Below are positions 18,954-26,306 of a stretch of DNA of 64,000 nt, piece after piece. Made by a program: the position numbers and the translations under genes. Positions within the stretch are counted from its first letter, which is position 1. Each line of letters starts with the position of its first letter. The notes under the pieces were generated by a model. The model did no database searches and was not told the DNA's origin. It worked only from the letters and a program-made list of their open reading frames with translations. The stretch is from contig NZ_CP040244.1 in assembly GCF_005517195.1 (NCBI RefSeq), forward strand, positions 3,490,001-3,554,000, written 5' to 3'. The stretch comes from Streptomyces vilmorinianum. Its GTDB lineage: Bacteria > Actinomycetota > Actinomycetes > Streptomycetales > Streptomycetaceae.

Positions 18954-18986
18954 CCGGGCCCGCCGGCCTCCTGCCGGCGGGCCCGG
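18954..18986. terminator. Bidirectional terminator hairpin
   Basis: A perfect 14-bp stem (CCGGGCCCGCCGGC and its complement) with a 5-nt CTCCT loop sits between the stops of the convergent DUF1876 and CBS-BON genes. There is no U-tract, as is usual in Streptomyces. Confidence 0.88.
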
Positions 18987-18993
18987 TCCGGTG

Positions 18994-19647
18994 TCAGGCC
19001 CGGGGCCGTTCCGCGTCGTCGTTCGCGTCCTCGTTCGCGTCCGTGCCCTCGTGCTCGTCCTCGTCCTCGTACGTGAGCCGGTCCACGACCTCCACGACGC
19101 CGTCCACGCTTTCGCAGAGTCGTACGAAGACGGGCGCGAGGTTGCGGCGCTCCAGGGTGCCGCTGAGCGTCACCCGGCCCTCGTCCACGTCGATGTGGAG
19201 CGCGGCGGGGGAGACCCCGAGGATGCGGGTGACGACCTCCTCCAGGATCTCCTCCTGGATCGCCCGGTCGCGGCGCAGGAACAGCTGCAGCAGGTCGCTC
19301 CGGCTCAGCACCCCGATGAGCTGACCGCCCGCGTCCACCACGGGCAGCCGCTTCACCCGGTGCCGCTCCATGAGCCGTGCCGCCTCCACCGCCGTCCAGG
19401 AAGGGCGCGCCACCACCACGGGGCTGGACATCATGGCCTCCGCGGTGCTCGGGCCGCCCTTGGTGGTGTGGCGGCGCAGCAGATCCGCCTCGGACACCAC
19501 GCCGACGGGCCGGTTGGCCTCGTCGACCACCGGCACCGCGGTGATGCCGTACTCGTCGAGCAGCCGCGCGATCTCCTTGAACGACGTCCCCGGCTGTACG
19601 GTCACCGCGGTCGGCGTCATGAGGTCGGCGACACTGCGGTTCCGCAT
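18994..19647 (-). CDS. CBS-pair and BON domain protein (third of three)
   Basis: A 217-residue CBS-CBS-BON protein: CBS1 about 8-60 (VADLMTPTAVTVQPG, VGVVSEADLL), CBS2 about 72-125 (AEAMMSSPVVV, KRLPVVDAGGQLIGVLSRSDLL), BON about 130-195 (GRVTLSGTLERRNLAPVFV), then an acidic tail with repeated Glu, Asp and Asn that neither paralogue has. Start ATG 19647 follows a purine-rich GAAGGGACGG leader. It is a single-gene unit between GH64 and DUF1876. Same inferred role as the others: an adenylate-sensing stress protein. Confidence 0.9.
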   Translation of the reverse strand: MRNRSVADLMTPTAVTVQPGTSFKEIARLLDEYGITAVPVVDEANRPVGVVSEADLLRRHTTKGGPSTAEAMMSSPVVVARPSWTAVEAARLMERHRVKRLPVVDAGGQLIGVLSRSDLLQLFLRRDRAIQEEILEEVVTRILGVSPAALHIDVDEGRVTLSGTLERRNLAPVFVRLCESVDGVVEVVDRLTYEDEDEHEGTDANEDANDDAERPRA

Positions 19648-19721
19648 CGTCCGTTCCGTCCCTTCTCCGCTCCTTCGTCCATGATCCCTCACGCGGAGGG
19701 GGAGTCGGAGCCGGCGGGAGG

Positions 19722-20939
19722 TCAGTCGAGCGGGTCGAGGGTCACGTACGCCTGCCGCGGATCGCCGTCGTGCACCAGCGACTCGTGCGCGCCGACGTCG
19801 TCGAAGGCGAAGCCGTAGGCCTTGCCGTCCGCCATCTGCGCGTGGATCTTGCGCGCGTAGTGGTTGGTCACCACGTCCTGGTAGAAGCCGGCCGACGAGG
19901 TGTCCGGCTGGCTGGAGTTGGTGAGGAGCGTGGAGCGGTTGTAGGCCGCGCAGAGCGTACGGGAAATGGGGCCCCGCACCTGGTCGTTGGGCGCGTCGAG
20001 CCGCTTGTAGCAGCCGAAGACGCTGTCGGAGTCGGGCTTCTGGAACGAGGTGACCACGGCGCCGGTGCCGTCGGTGAAGTTCATGACGTCGCCGGAGACG
20101 CGGCCGTGGTACTTCACGGACGGCTGGTGGGCGAAGGGGGAGACGGTGAGCGTCGAGGACGCGTACCTGGCCCAGACGCGGTCGATGTAGTCGTTCATGA
20201 CGGTCGACGGCAGCGCGCCGGCCTCGATGCCGTGTCCCGGTGCGAGCGCGCGCAGGACGGTGCCGTCGGCGCGGGTCTGGATGAGGTTCGCCCAGCCTCC
20301 GGGCTGGCCCCGCAGCGCGTTGAAGAAGCCCCGGTAGCCGCCCGGCTTGAGCCGCCCGGTGCTGACGACACTGCCGTCGGGACGCTTGAGGCCGACGGCG
20401 TACGGCGCCGAGACCATGTCGACCTGGGTGCTGTTGATCCACAGACCCGCGTCGTTGAGCGTGTACTCGGACCAGTTGAAGAGGATGTTCCGGTTGGGGT
20501 CGCCCGGGTTCTGCACGGCGGGCTGCACCAGGCCGCCCGTCGCGAGCTTGAAGACGAGCTTCTGGCCGTAGCTGAAGTAGATCCGGCCCGAGAACTTCGG
20601 CAGCCGGATCGTCATCGACTGCCCGGCGGCCGGCCCGGGGATGGCGGCGTCGGGCGCGGGGACGGGGACGGAACCCCCGGCGGGCCAGGGGTGGAAGGTG
20701 CCGTTCGCGTCGGCCCACCCCTGGCGGCCGGTGGAGAGTTCGGTGCCGAGGTTGTAGACGTACACCGGCTCGCCGCGGCCGGAGTTGTTCGTGAAGGTGA
20801 GCGGAATGGTGGCCGGGACGGCGGCGGGCGCGGCCTGGACCGTGGGGGAGGGGCCGGCGACGGTGACCGCCGTGCCGATGAGCGCGGCGGCGGTGACGGG
20901 GGCGAGCAGCGTGAGCCTGCGCCGGTGGCGGGTGGGCAT
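19722..20939 (-). CDS. Secreted GH64 beta-1,3-glucanase
   Basis: A 405-residue extracellular endo-beta-1,3-glucanase of family GH64 (laminaripentaose-producing type), which degrades fungal cell-wall or storage glucan. Signal peptide: MPTRHRRRLTLLAP, a hydrophobic AALIGTAVTV core, cleavage near VQAAP. The mature protein has the GH64 thaumatin-like beginning (PLTFTNNSGRGEPVYVYNLG) and the FNWSEYTLND segment expected to hold catalytic acidic residues. No carbohydrate-binding module follows. ATG 20939 has GAGGAG about 10 nt upstream. An 18-bp LacI-type palindrome 42 bp upstream implies sugar-responsive repression. Confidence 0.9.
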   Translation of the reverse strand: MPTRHRRRLTLLAPVTAAALIGTAVTVAGPSPTVQAAPAAVPATIPLTFTNNSGRGEPVYVYNLGTELSTGRQGWADANGTFHPWPAGGSVPVPAPDAAIPGPAAGQSMTIRLPKFSGRIYFSYGQKLVFKLATGGLVQPAVQNPGDPNRNILFNWSEYTLNDAGLWINSTQVDMVSAPYAVGLKRPDGSVVSTGRLKPGGYRGFFNALRGQPGGWANLIQTRADGTVLRALAPGHGIEAGALPSTVMNDYIDRVWARYASSTLTVSPFAHQPSVKYHGRVSGDVMNFTDGTGAVVTSFQKPDSDSVFGCYKRLDAPNDQVRGPISRTLCAAYNRSTLLTNSSQPDTSSAGFYQDVVTNHYARKIHAQMADGKAYGFAFDDVGAHESLVHDGDPRQAYVTLDPLD

Positions 20940-20980
20940 GGTGGGGGGCTCCTCGGAGTGGGGGATGGGGGCCGCGAGGA

Positions 20981-20998
20981 TCTGAGAGCGCTCTCAGA
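20981..20998. promoter_or_regulatory. LacI/CebR-type operator
   Basis: TCTGAGAGCGCTCTCAGA is a perfect 18-bp palindrome upstream of the beta-1,3-glucanase. Its core TGAGAGCGCTCTCA differs from the Streptomyces CebR box TGGGAGCGCTCCCA at one symmetric pair, so a LacI-family repressor sensing beta-glucan oligosaccharides is likely. Confidence 0.75.
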
Positions 20999-21071
20999 AT
21001 GGTGAGGATGTGATGACCCTGTCAATCCTTCGGATACTCCTCCGCCGGTTCGGCGCGCGGCGGGAGAAGCG

Positions 21072-21629
21072 CTACAGGGGCCAGGCGCCGCGCTCGTGCA
21101 AGCGGAGCACCAGCGCGGCGATGTTCCACGCGTCGTCCTCGCCGCGGTGGTGCCGCCCCTCCAGCGGCAGTCCCGCGATCTCCAGGGCCCTGGCCATGCC
21201 CGGGCGCCTGGGCAGCCCGTGCGCCTGTGTGAACACGGCCTTGGCGTTCGTGTGGCGGTGCCCGAAGGGGTACTCCGTACCCGTCGCCCGGCACTGGTGC
21301 GTGAACTGGTTGCGGTCGTAGTCGCCCCAACTGGCCCACGGGCGCGCCCCGCTCGCGTGCTCGGCGGCAAGCAGCCGGCAGGCCGCCGCGAAGTCCAGTC
21401 CGGTGTCCACCTCGGCCTGGGTGAGGCCGGTCAGCTCGGTGCAGAAGGGGCTGACCGTCGAACGGGCGGGTTTCACCAGCACCCGGTGCCGGGCGATCCG
21501 TTCGCCCGCGTCCAGGTCGACGACGGTGAGCCCGATCTCGATGATCTCGCTCACGGCCCCCGGCGGCCGCTTCCCCTCCCAGCAGGTCGCCTCGATGTCG
21601 ACGACGTTCACCCAGCGTCTGTGGTCCAT
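21072..21629 (-). CDS. DEDD-family 3'-5' exonuclease (ERI1/KapD-like)
   Basis: A 185-residue stand-alone exonuclease domain. Catalytic acidic residues are visible as VVDIEATC (Asp11, Glu13), WGDYDRNQF (second Asp) and HHRGEDDAWNIA (His and Asp of ExoIII), which makes it DEDDh type. Members act on RNA or DNA 3' ends; KapD is the Bacillus relative. No RNA-binding or polymerase domain is attached, so the substrate is unknown. There is no ribosome site; a -10 TAGCCT sits exactly 7 nt before ATG 21629, which implies leaderless translation from the first base. Confidence 0.87.
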   Translation of the reverse strand: MDHRRWVNVVDIEATCWEGKRPPGAVSEIIEIGLTVVDLDAGERIARHRVLVKPARSTVSPFCTELTGLTQAEVDTGLDFAAACRLLAAEHASGARPWASWGDYDRNQFTHQCRATGTEYPFGHRHTNAKAVFTQAHGLPRRPGMARALEIAGLPLEGRHHRGEDDAWNIAALVLRLHERGAWPL

Positions 21630-21636
21630 GGCGACG

Positions 21637-21677
21637 AGGCTAGGCAGGCGATACGGGCCCCGGCATCCGGTTTTCGG
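21637..21677 (-). promoter_or_regulatory. Leaderless promoter with CCGAAAA motif
   Basis: On the minus strand, CCGAAAACCGGATGCC (21677-21662) is followed 19 nt later by TAGCCT (21642-21637), 7 nt before the exonuclease start. The same motif and spacing, 18 nt instead of 19, precede the FBP/FusB-like gene at 26149. Confidence 0.6.
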
Positions 21678-21680
21678 CCC

Positions 21681-21780
21681 GGCGGGCTCCGAACCGGCGG
21701 GCTCCGAACCGGCCGGCTCCGAACCGGCGGGCTCCGAACCGGCCGGCTCCGAACCGGCCGGCTCCGAACCGGCGGGCTCA
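21681..21780. repeat. 15-bp tandem repeat, 6.7 units
   Basis: Unit GGCGGGCTCCGAACC (or GGCCGGCTCCGAACC), six full copies and a 10-bp partial copy with only the one G/C variation. The partial copy ends in TCA, the reverse complement of the GntR gene's stop codon. It fills the gap between that stop and the exonuclease promoter. Confidence 0.92.
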
Positions 21781-22443
21781 GTCCAGGTCCAGGATCTCCC
21801 GCAGCGCCGCGACCGCGTGCGCCCGGTGTTCGTCGAGCCAGCGCACGGCGGCGTTCTCGTCCCCGTGGCGTACCGCCGAGATGACCGCCCGGTGCTCGCG
21901 CACGGCCAGCTCCCGGTGGGGGACCTCGGTGTAGTACAGCGAGCGGTAGGCGTCCGTGGCGTCCCACAGGGTGCGGATGAGGCGGACGAGGCGGGGCATC
22001 CCGGACGCCTCGATCAGGGTGAAGTGGAAGCGGCGGTTGGCCGCGGCCATCTCCGTCACGTCGCCGGTGTCGGCCGCCCGTTCCACCTCCCGCTGGATCT
22101 TCTCCAGCCTGGCGGTCAGTCCGTCCTCGGCGCGGGCGACGGCCAGGCGGACCGCCTCGGTCTCGAGCAACTCGCGGATCCGGTAGATCTCTTCCAGGTC
22201 CGCGAGGGACAACTCGGCGACGAAGTAGCCCCGGTGGATGTGGTGCACCACGAGGCCCTCGCCCTCGAGGATCTTGAGAGCCTCCCGCAGAGGCACGCGG
22301 CTCACGTCGAGCCGGGCGGCGAGGGCGTCCTGGCGGATCTGCCCGCCGGGCCGCAACTCCCCGGCGGTGATGGCGCGCCGCAGCTCCTCGAGGACGAACT
22401 GCTGGGCGGTCGGCGGTCGCCGCTTCTGCACCGCGCTGCTCAT
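21778..22443 (-). CDS. GntR family (FadR/FCD) transcriptional regulator
   Basis: A 221-residue repressor: an N-terminal winged helix (about 10-75; LRPGGQIRQDALAARLDVSRVPLREALKIL spread over the HTH) and a C-terminal FCD ligand-binding all-helical domain with metal-site His residues (RRFHFTLIEAS, EHRAVISAVRHGD). FCD regulators usually sense organic acids or acyl-CoA. It lies 67 bp downstream of the CaiB-type transferase on the same strand and probably controls that gene and the divergent glutaryl-CoA dehydrogenase, whose shared promoter has repeated TGGATCC motifs. ATG 22443 is the first in-frame start near the HTH. Confidence 0.88.
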   Translation of the reverse strand: MSSAVQKRRPPTAQQFVLEELRRAITAGELRPGGQIRQDALAARLDVSRVPLREALKILEGEGLVVHHIHRGYFVAELSLADLEEIYRIRELLETEAVRLAVARAEDGLTARLEKIQREVERAADTGDVTEMAAANRRFHFTLIEASGMPRLVRLIRTLWDATDAYRSLYYTEVPHRELAVREHRAVISAVRHGDENAAVRWLDEHRAHAVAALREILDLD

Positions 22444-22510
22444 CGCCTGTGACCCTTCCCTCGGTTTCTCGCCGGCCCGCTGACCTGTGGCGCCGGATCC
22501 GTCCATCTTC

Positions 22511-23695
22511 CTACGGAGTGCGGGGGAGCAGCGCCGGCTCGGAGAGCAGGGACTCCGTGTGCTCGCCCAGGCGCGGGGGAGGGGTGCGGTAGGCCGGCGG
22601 GGTGACGCCGAGCGTGATCGGGTTGACGACCTGGCCCGCGCCGGCCGCCTCGGCGGGGACGCGGGGAGCCAGGCCGAGGCGGTCGGCCAGATCGAAGGCG
22701 GCGGCGAGGTCGTTGATCGGACCGCAGGGCACTCCGGCGGCCGTCAGCTCCTCGAACCAGCTGTCGGCGGTCCGCTCGGCGAGCGGACCGGCCAGTGCGG
22801 CGACCAGGTCCTCGCGGTGCGCGACGCGGGCGGTGTTGGTGGAGAAACGCTCGTCCTCGGCCAGGTCCGGCCGTCCGAGCCGTGCGCAGAGCGTGCGGAA
22901 CTGGCGGTCGTTGCCGACGGCGAGGACGAGCGGCCGGTCCTTCGCCTCGAAGACCTCGTACGGTGCGATGCTCGGATGCCGGTTGCCCATGGCTCGGGGG
23001 ACGACTCCGGCGCCGAGGTAGGCCGCCGACTGGTTGGTGAGGGCGGACAGCAGCGAGGTGAGCAGGGAGACCTCGACCCGCTGGCCCTCTCCGGTACGTT
23101 CCCGGTGCCGCAGGGCCGCGAGGACGCCCAGGCCCGCGTGGAGTCCGGTGATCACGTCGACGAGCGCGACGCCCGCCTTCGTCCCCTGCCCGCCGGGGTC
23201 ACCGGTGACGCTCATCAGCCCGCCCATGGCCTGGACGAGCAGGTCGTAGCCGGGCAGATGGGCGCCCTCGGCCGCGCCGAAGCCGGTCACCGAGCAGTAG
23301 ACGAGCCCCGGGTTGGACGCCCGTACGGTCGCGTAGTCGAGGCCGAGCCTCTCCATCGTGCCGGGCCGGAAGTTCTCCACCAGGACGTCGGCGCGGTCGA
23401 CGATCGCCCGCGCGGTCTCCAGGTCCGCCGGGTCGGTGAGGTCGAGGGCGACGGAGCGCTTGTTCCGGTTCACCCCGAGGAAGTAGGTGGCCTCGCCGTC
23501 CGCGAAGGGGGGTCCCCAGGCGCGGGTGTCGTCACCGGAGCCCGGCCGCTCGATCTTGATCACATCGGCACCGAGGTCGGCCAGGAGCATCGTCATGTAC
23601 GGGCCGGCGAGGACCCGGCCGAAATCCGCGACGACGATCCCGGACAGGGCGCCCGGGCCCGCCGTCCCCTGCTGATCTGGCTGATCTGCGCGCAT
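22511..23695 (-). CDS. CaiB/BaiF family CoA-transferase
   Basis: A 394-residue class III CoA-transferase, moving CoA between acyl-CoA and a free carboxylic acid. Family marks: VVADFGRVLAGPYMTMLLADLGADVIKIE at the N-terminus (read in parts), the following VNRNKRSVALDL segment, GYDLLVQAMGGLMSVTG, and the catalytic Asp expected in this family in the YDLL region. ATG 23695 has GGGAG at 5-6 nt. It is divergent from glutaryl-CoA dehydrogenase (143-bp gap), so the pair probably activates and oxidises glutarate or a related dicarboxylate: a glutarate-CoA transferase is the natural guess, by inference. Confidence 0.88.
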   Translation of the reverse strand: MRADQPDQQGTAGPGALSGIVVADFGRVLAGPYMTMLLADLGADVIKIERPGSGDDTRAWGPPFADGEATYFLGVNRNKRSVALDLTDPADLETARAIVDRADVLVENFRPGTMERLGLDYATVRASNPGLVYCSVTGFGAAEGAHLPGYDLLVQAMGGLMSVTGDPGGQGTKAGVALVDVITGLHAGLGVLAALRHRERTGEGQRVEVSLLTSLLSALTNQSAAYLGAGVVPRAMGNRHPSIAPYEVFEAKDRPLVLAVGNDRQFRTLCARLGRPDLAEDERFSTNTARVAHREDLVAALAGPLAERTADSWFEELTAAGVPCGPINDLAAAFDLADRLGLAPRVPAEAAGAGQVVNPITLGVTPPAYRTPPPRLGEHTESLLSEPALLPRTP

Positions 23696-23718
23696 GCCGC
23701 TCTCCCTCGCCGGTGATC

Positions 23719-23791
23719 GGATCCAGGATCCACCGGGAACGTACGCATCGGAGATCAGATATTCAATACTGGATCCAAAATCCGATCTCCG
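23719..23791. promoter_or_regulatory. Divergent promoter with TGGATCC and CGGAGATC repeats
   Basis: GGATCC occurs at 23719 and 23727 (as inverted TGGATCC motifs) and TGGATCCA at 23770. An inverted repeat CGGAGATC (23749) and GATCTCCG (23784) brackets an AT-rich stretch that probably contains a -10 element. This is the likely binding region for the linked FCD regulator. Confidence 0.5.
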
Positions 23792-23838
23792 GTTACGCTT
23801 CGGCACGCCGAGTAGCCGCACGAGCCTGGAGGCCGTCC

Positions 23839-25014
23839 GTGAAGTCGTCGCCCGTCCACCCCTTCGATCTGCTGGCGATCGACGGTCTGCTGACCGACGA
23901 GGAGCGCGAGATCCGCCGGACCGTCCGGGCCATGGCGGATCGCGAACTGCGCCCCCATGTGGCCGGTTGGTTCGAGCAGGGCGCCGTCCCCGCCCGCGAA
24001 CTCGCCCGCGCCCTCGGCGGTGTCGGTGTCCTCGGCATGCACCTGGAGGGCTACGGCTGCGCGGGCACCAACGCCGTCGCGTACGGTCTGGCCTGCCTGG
24101 AGCTGGAGGCCGTCGACTCGGGCCTGCGCAGCCTGGTCTCCGTCCAGGGCTCGCTCGCGATGTACGCGATCTGGAAGTACGGCTCGGAGGAGCAGAAGCA
24201 GCAGTGGCTTCCCGGCATGGCGGCCGGCGAGTACATCGGATGCTTCGGGCTCACCGAGCCGGACGCGGGATCGGATCCCGGAGCCATGCGGACCCGCGCC
24301 AAGCGGGAGGGCGACGACTGGGTGCTCAACGGCACCAAGATGTGGATCACCAACGGATCGGTCGCCGACGTCGCCGTCGTCTGGGCCCGGACGGACGAAG
24401 GGGTCCGCGGCTTCCTGGTGCCGGCCGGCACCCGCGGTTTCAGCGCCCCCGAGATCAAGCAGAAGCTGTCGCTGCGGGCGAGCGTGACCAGTGAACTGGT
24501 CCTGGAGGACGTACGGCTGCCGGCCGACGCGATGCTCCCGGCGGCGCGCGGTCTGTCCGGCCCGCTCGGGTGCCTCAACGAGGCCCGCTTCGGGATCGTG
24601 TTCGGCGCCCTCGGCGCCGCCCGCGACTGCCTGGAGACCGCGATCGCGTACGCCGGCGACCGCGTCGTCTTCGAACGCTCCCTCGCCTCCTACCAGTTGA
24701 CGCAAGCGAAGCTCGCGGACATGTCCCTGGAGCTCGGCAAGGGCATGCTGCTCGCCCTCCACCTGGGCCGGCTCAAGGACGCCGGCACGCTCACGCCCGA
24801 GCAGGTCAGCGTGGGCAAGCTGAACAACGTACGGGAGGCGATCGCCATCGCCCGCGAGTGCCGCACGATCCTGGGCGCCAACGGCATCACCCTGGAGTAC
24901 CCCGTGATGCGCCACGCCAACAACCTGGAGTCGGTGCTCACCTACGAGGGCACGAGCGAGGTCCACTCCCTGGTCGTCGGCAAGGCGCTCACGGGCGAGG
25001 CGGCCTTCCGCTGA
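23839..25014 (+). CDS. gcdH: Glutaryl-CoA dehydrogenase-like acyl-CoA dehydrogenase
   Basis: A 391-residue FAD enzyme oxidising glutaryl-CoA to crotonyl-CoA with decarboxylation in lysine and tryptophan breakdown. Visible are the FAD site (CFGLTEPDAGSDPG, MWITNGSVADVAVVWA), the closing helix and the active-site base in LTYEGTSEVHSLVVGKALTG, whose YEGT Glu matches GcdH, and the typical ending AF near the C-terminus. Start GTG 23839 has GGAGG 6 nt upstream; the frame extends further up into the promoter without similarity. Divergent from the CaiB-type transferase, which supports a glutarate pathway. Confidence 0.88.
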   Translation: MKSSPVHPFDLLAIDGLLTDEEREIRRTVRAMADRELRPHVAGWFEQGAVPARELARALGGVGVLGMHLEGYGCAGTNAVAYGLACLELEAVDSGLRSLVSVQGSLAMYAIWKYGSEEQKQQWLPGMAAGEYIGCFGLTEPDAGSDPGAMRTRAKREGDDWVLNGTKMWITNGSVADVAVVWARTDEGVRGFLVPAGTRGFSAPEIKQKLSLRASVTSELVLEDVRLPADAMLPAARGLSGPLGCLNEARFGIVFGALGAARDCLETAIAYAGDRVVFERSLASYQLTQAKLADMSLELGKGMLLALHLGRLKDAGTLTPEQVSVGKLNNVREAIAIARECRTILGANGITLEYPVMRHANNLESVLTYEGTSEVHSLVVGKALTGEAAFR

Positions 25015-25373
25015 TCCCCCGTGTCGGCCATGACCCCGTCCTGGAAGTCTGGACTCGGCAGCGGGACCTCCCGCCAGAAGCCCTCGACGGCCTCCGGGCT
25101 GATCCGTCGGCGTCCTCCGGCTCCCGGGTCGGGTCCCGTCGCCAGCCGGACGGCGCCCAGTGCGACGGCTTCCTGGGAGAGTACGCGTCGGTACGCAAGG
25201 CGACCGGCCGCCTCCGGCGCCGCCTCCTCGGCTGCCTGCCGCATCTGGGCGACGGGCAGACCGTCCGTCCACGTCACGGTCCACACCCCGGCCTCGTACG
25301 TGACCTCCGCCCGGTCGAACCGGTCCGCGAGGCGGCGCAGCACATCCGTCCCGCCGGCGTCGGAGGTCGTCAC
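24942..25373 (-). CDS. Hypothetical protein, overlapping the gcdH 3' end
   Basis: A 143-residue frame I do not recognise. Its first half looks protein-like (LRRLADRFDRAEVTYEAGVW, VAQMRQAAEEAAPEAAGRLA) and G/C is high in third positions. GTG 25373 has GGGGAGGGG just upstream and overlaps the stop of the preceding small frame (GTGA). The last 24 codons run antisense into gcdH, which is unusual. It may be a real small gene or the decayed end of a longer one. Confidence 0.45.
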   Translation of the reverse strand: MTTSDAGGTDVLRRLADRFDRAEVTYEAGVWTVTWTDGLPVAQMRQAAEEAAPEAAGRLAYRRVLSQEAVALGAVRLATGPDPGAGGRRRISPEAVEGFWREVPLPSPDFQDGVMADTGDQRKAASPVSALPTTREWTSLVPS

Positions 25374-25576
25374 GCGCCCCTCCCCGCGTCTTCCGTCGGG
25401 TAGCCGATCAGCCAACTCGCGCCGTCGGGGGACCTCGTCGGCGCCGTCGAAGTCGACGTCTCCCGTCCGCCACCGGTCGTCGCCTGCGTGTCGAATCCGT
25501 GACGGCGGTACGGGCTGTCGGTCCCTCGCAGGGTCGGTATGTCGGGAAGCGGCCGGGCGACGTCACGAGCAGTCAT
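25370..25576 (-). CDS. Small hypothetical protein, possible remnant
   Basis: A 68-residue frame beginning MTARDVARPLPDIPTLRG, a beginning that resembles other Streptomyces short proteins, followed by low-complexity Thr/Ser and a C-terminal PDGASWLIGYPTEDAG. It is coupled by GTGA to the next frame. The adjacent frame, read upstream, continues with Asp-rich sequence (GDVDFDGADEVP), so an old frameshift between the two is possible. Low confidence. Confidence 0.35.
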   Translation of the reverse strand: MTARDVARPLPDIPTLRGTDSPYRRHGFDTQATTGGGRETSTSTAPTRSPDGASWLIGYPTEDAGRGA

Positions 25577-25645
25577 GTCCGCATTCGGCCACGAGGCACT
25601 GACAACGTGGTTCGCCCCGCTCGGCAACAAGCCTTCAGCGGTCTT

Positions 25646-26149
25646 CTAGCCGGCCGTCACCTTGTCGAGGAAGGCGTTGAGGTTGGTCATCGTCCGCTGG
25701 ATCCGCTCGTCGACGGTCAGTGACTCCTCGTGGCGGGCGGCCCGCAGCCTGGGCTGCCGCTTGCCGCGGACGTAGAGGGAACAGGCCAGGTCGGCGCAGA
25801 GATAGACGCCGACCGTGTTCCCCTCGCGTCCGCGGCTGCCGGCGAGCGGCGCCGCGAGCAGGGTCACACCCGAGGAGGCGTGGCCCGTCAGGCAGACCTG
25901 GCACAGGCTGGTCTTGACCGCGCTGGTGCGGCCCGTGGCGGGCACGCGCAGGGTGATGCCGAGCGGACCGTCCTCGCGGGGAACGACGACATGGGCGCGC
26001 AGCGGCGCGCCCGGATCGACCCAGCCGAGGAAGTCGAGCTCCTCCCAGGGGAGTTCGGCGAAGTCCAGCGGGAGCCGGAGCCTGCTTGCCTCGCCCTTCG
26101 TGCAGTTCACGAACGACGAGCGGATCTGTTTGTCGGTGAGTGGTTCCAC
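25646..26149 (-). CDS. FBP-domain protein with treble-clef zinc finger (FusB-like)
   Basis: A 167-residue protein of the FBP/FusB-like family (elongation factor G-binding protein, treble-clef zinc finger). The N-terminal part begins PLTDKQIRSSFVNCTKGE; the C-terminal zinc site is formed by CQVC and CADLAC, followed by SLYVRGKR. FusB proteins bind EF-G and rescue it from fusidic acid-stalled ribosomes; homologues of unknown role are common in actinomycetes. No ribosome site precedes GTG 26149, but a -10 TACGGT lies 7 nt upstream, so a leaderless mRNA is likely. The in-frame ATG 26185 falls inside the shared promoter motif and is rejected as start. Confidence 0.82.
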   Translation of the reverse strand: MEPLTDKQIRSSFVNCTKGEASRLRLPLDFAELPWEELDFLGWVDPGAPLRAHVVVPREDGPLGITLRVPATGRTSAVKTSLCQVCLTGHASSGVTLLAAPLAGSRGREGNTVGVYLCADLACSLYVRGKRQPRLRAARHEESLTVDERIQRTMTNLNAFLDKVTAG

Positions 26150-26156
26150 TCGACGG

Positions 26157-26196
26157 ACCGTACCCGGGCCCCAGGCCCCAGGCATCCGATTTTCGG
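26157..26196 (-). promoter_or_regulatory. Leaderless promoter with CCGAAAA motif
   Basis: On the minus strand CCGAAAATCGGATGCC (26196-26181) is followed after 18 nt by TACGGT (26162-26157), 7 nt before GTG 26149. It is 15/16 identical to the element before the exonuclease gene. Confidence 0.6.
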
Positions 26197-26248
26197 ACGG
26201 ACCGGATACTCGGGCCTTGTCCGGCCCGGCAAGGCCGCACAGCCGCCG

Positions 26249-26280
26249 ACCCCGTACCGGCCGGGGCCGGTACGGGGTCG
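26249..26280. terminator. Terminator hairpin downstream of the siderophore-binding protein gene
   Basis: A perfect 15-bp inverted repeat (GACCCCGTACCGGCC and complement, 2 bp between arms) just beyond the stop of the minus-strand siderophore-binding gene. It is a strong factor-independent or 3'-stabilising hairpin. Confidence 0.85.
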
Positions 26281-26306
26281 GTACGGGTCGACGTGGGTGA
26301 AGCCGG

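Noticed and set aside
21681..21780. Resemblance to a CRISPR array
   Set aside because: The units are contiguous with no spacers and no cas gene is near.
26181..26185. ATG 26185 as start of the FusB-like gene
   Set aside because: It lies inside the shared promoter motif and has no ribosome site; GTG 26149 has a -10 box at the leaderless distance.
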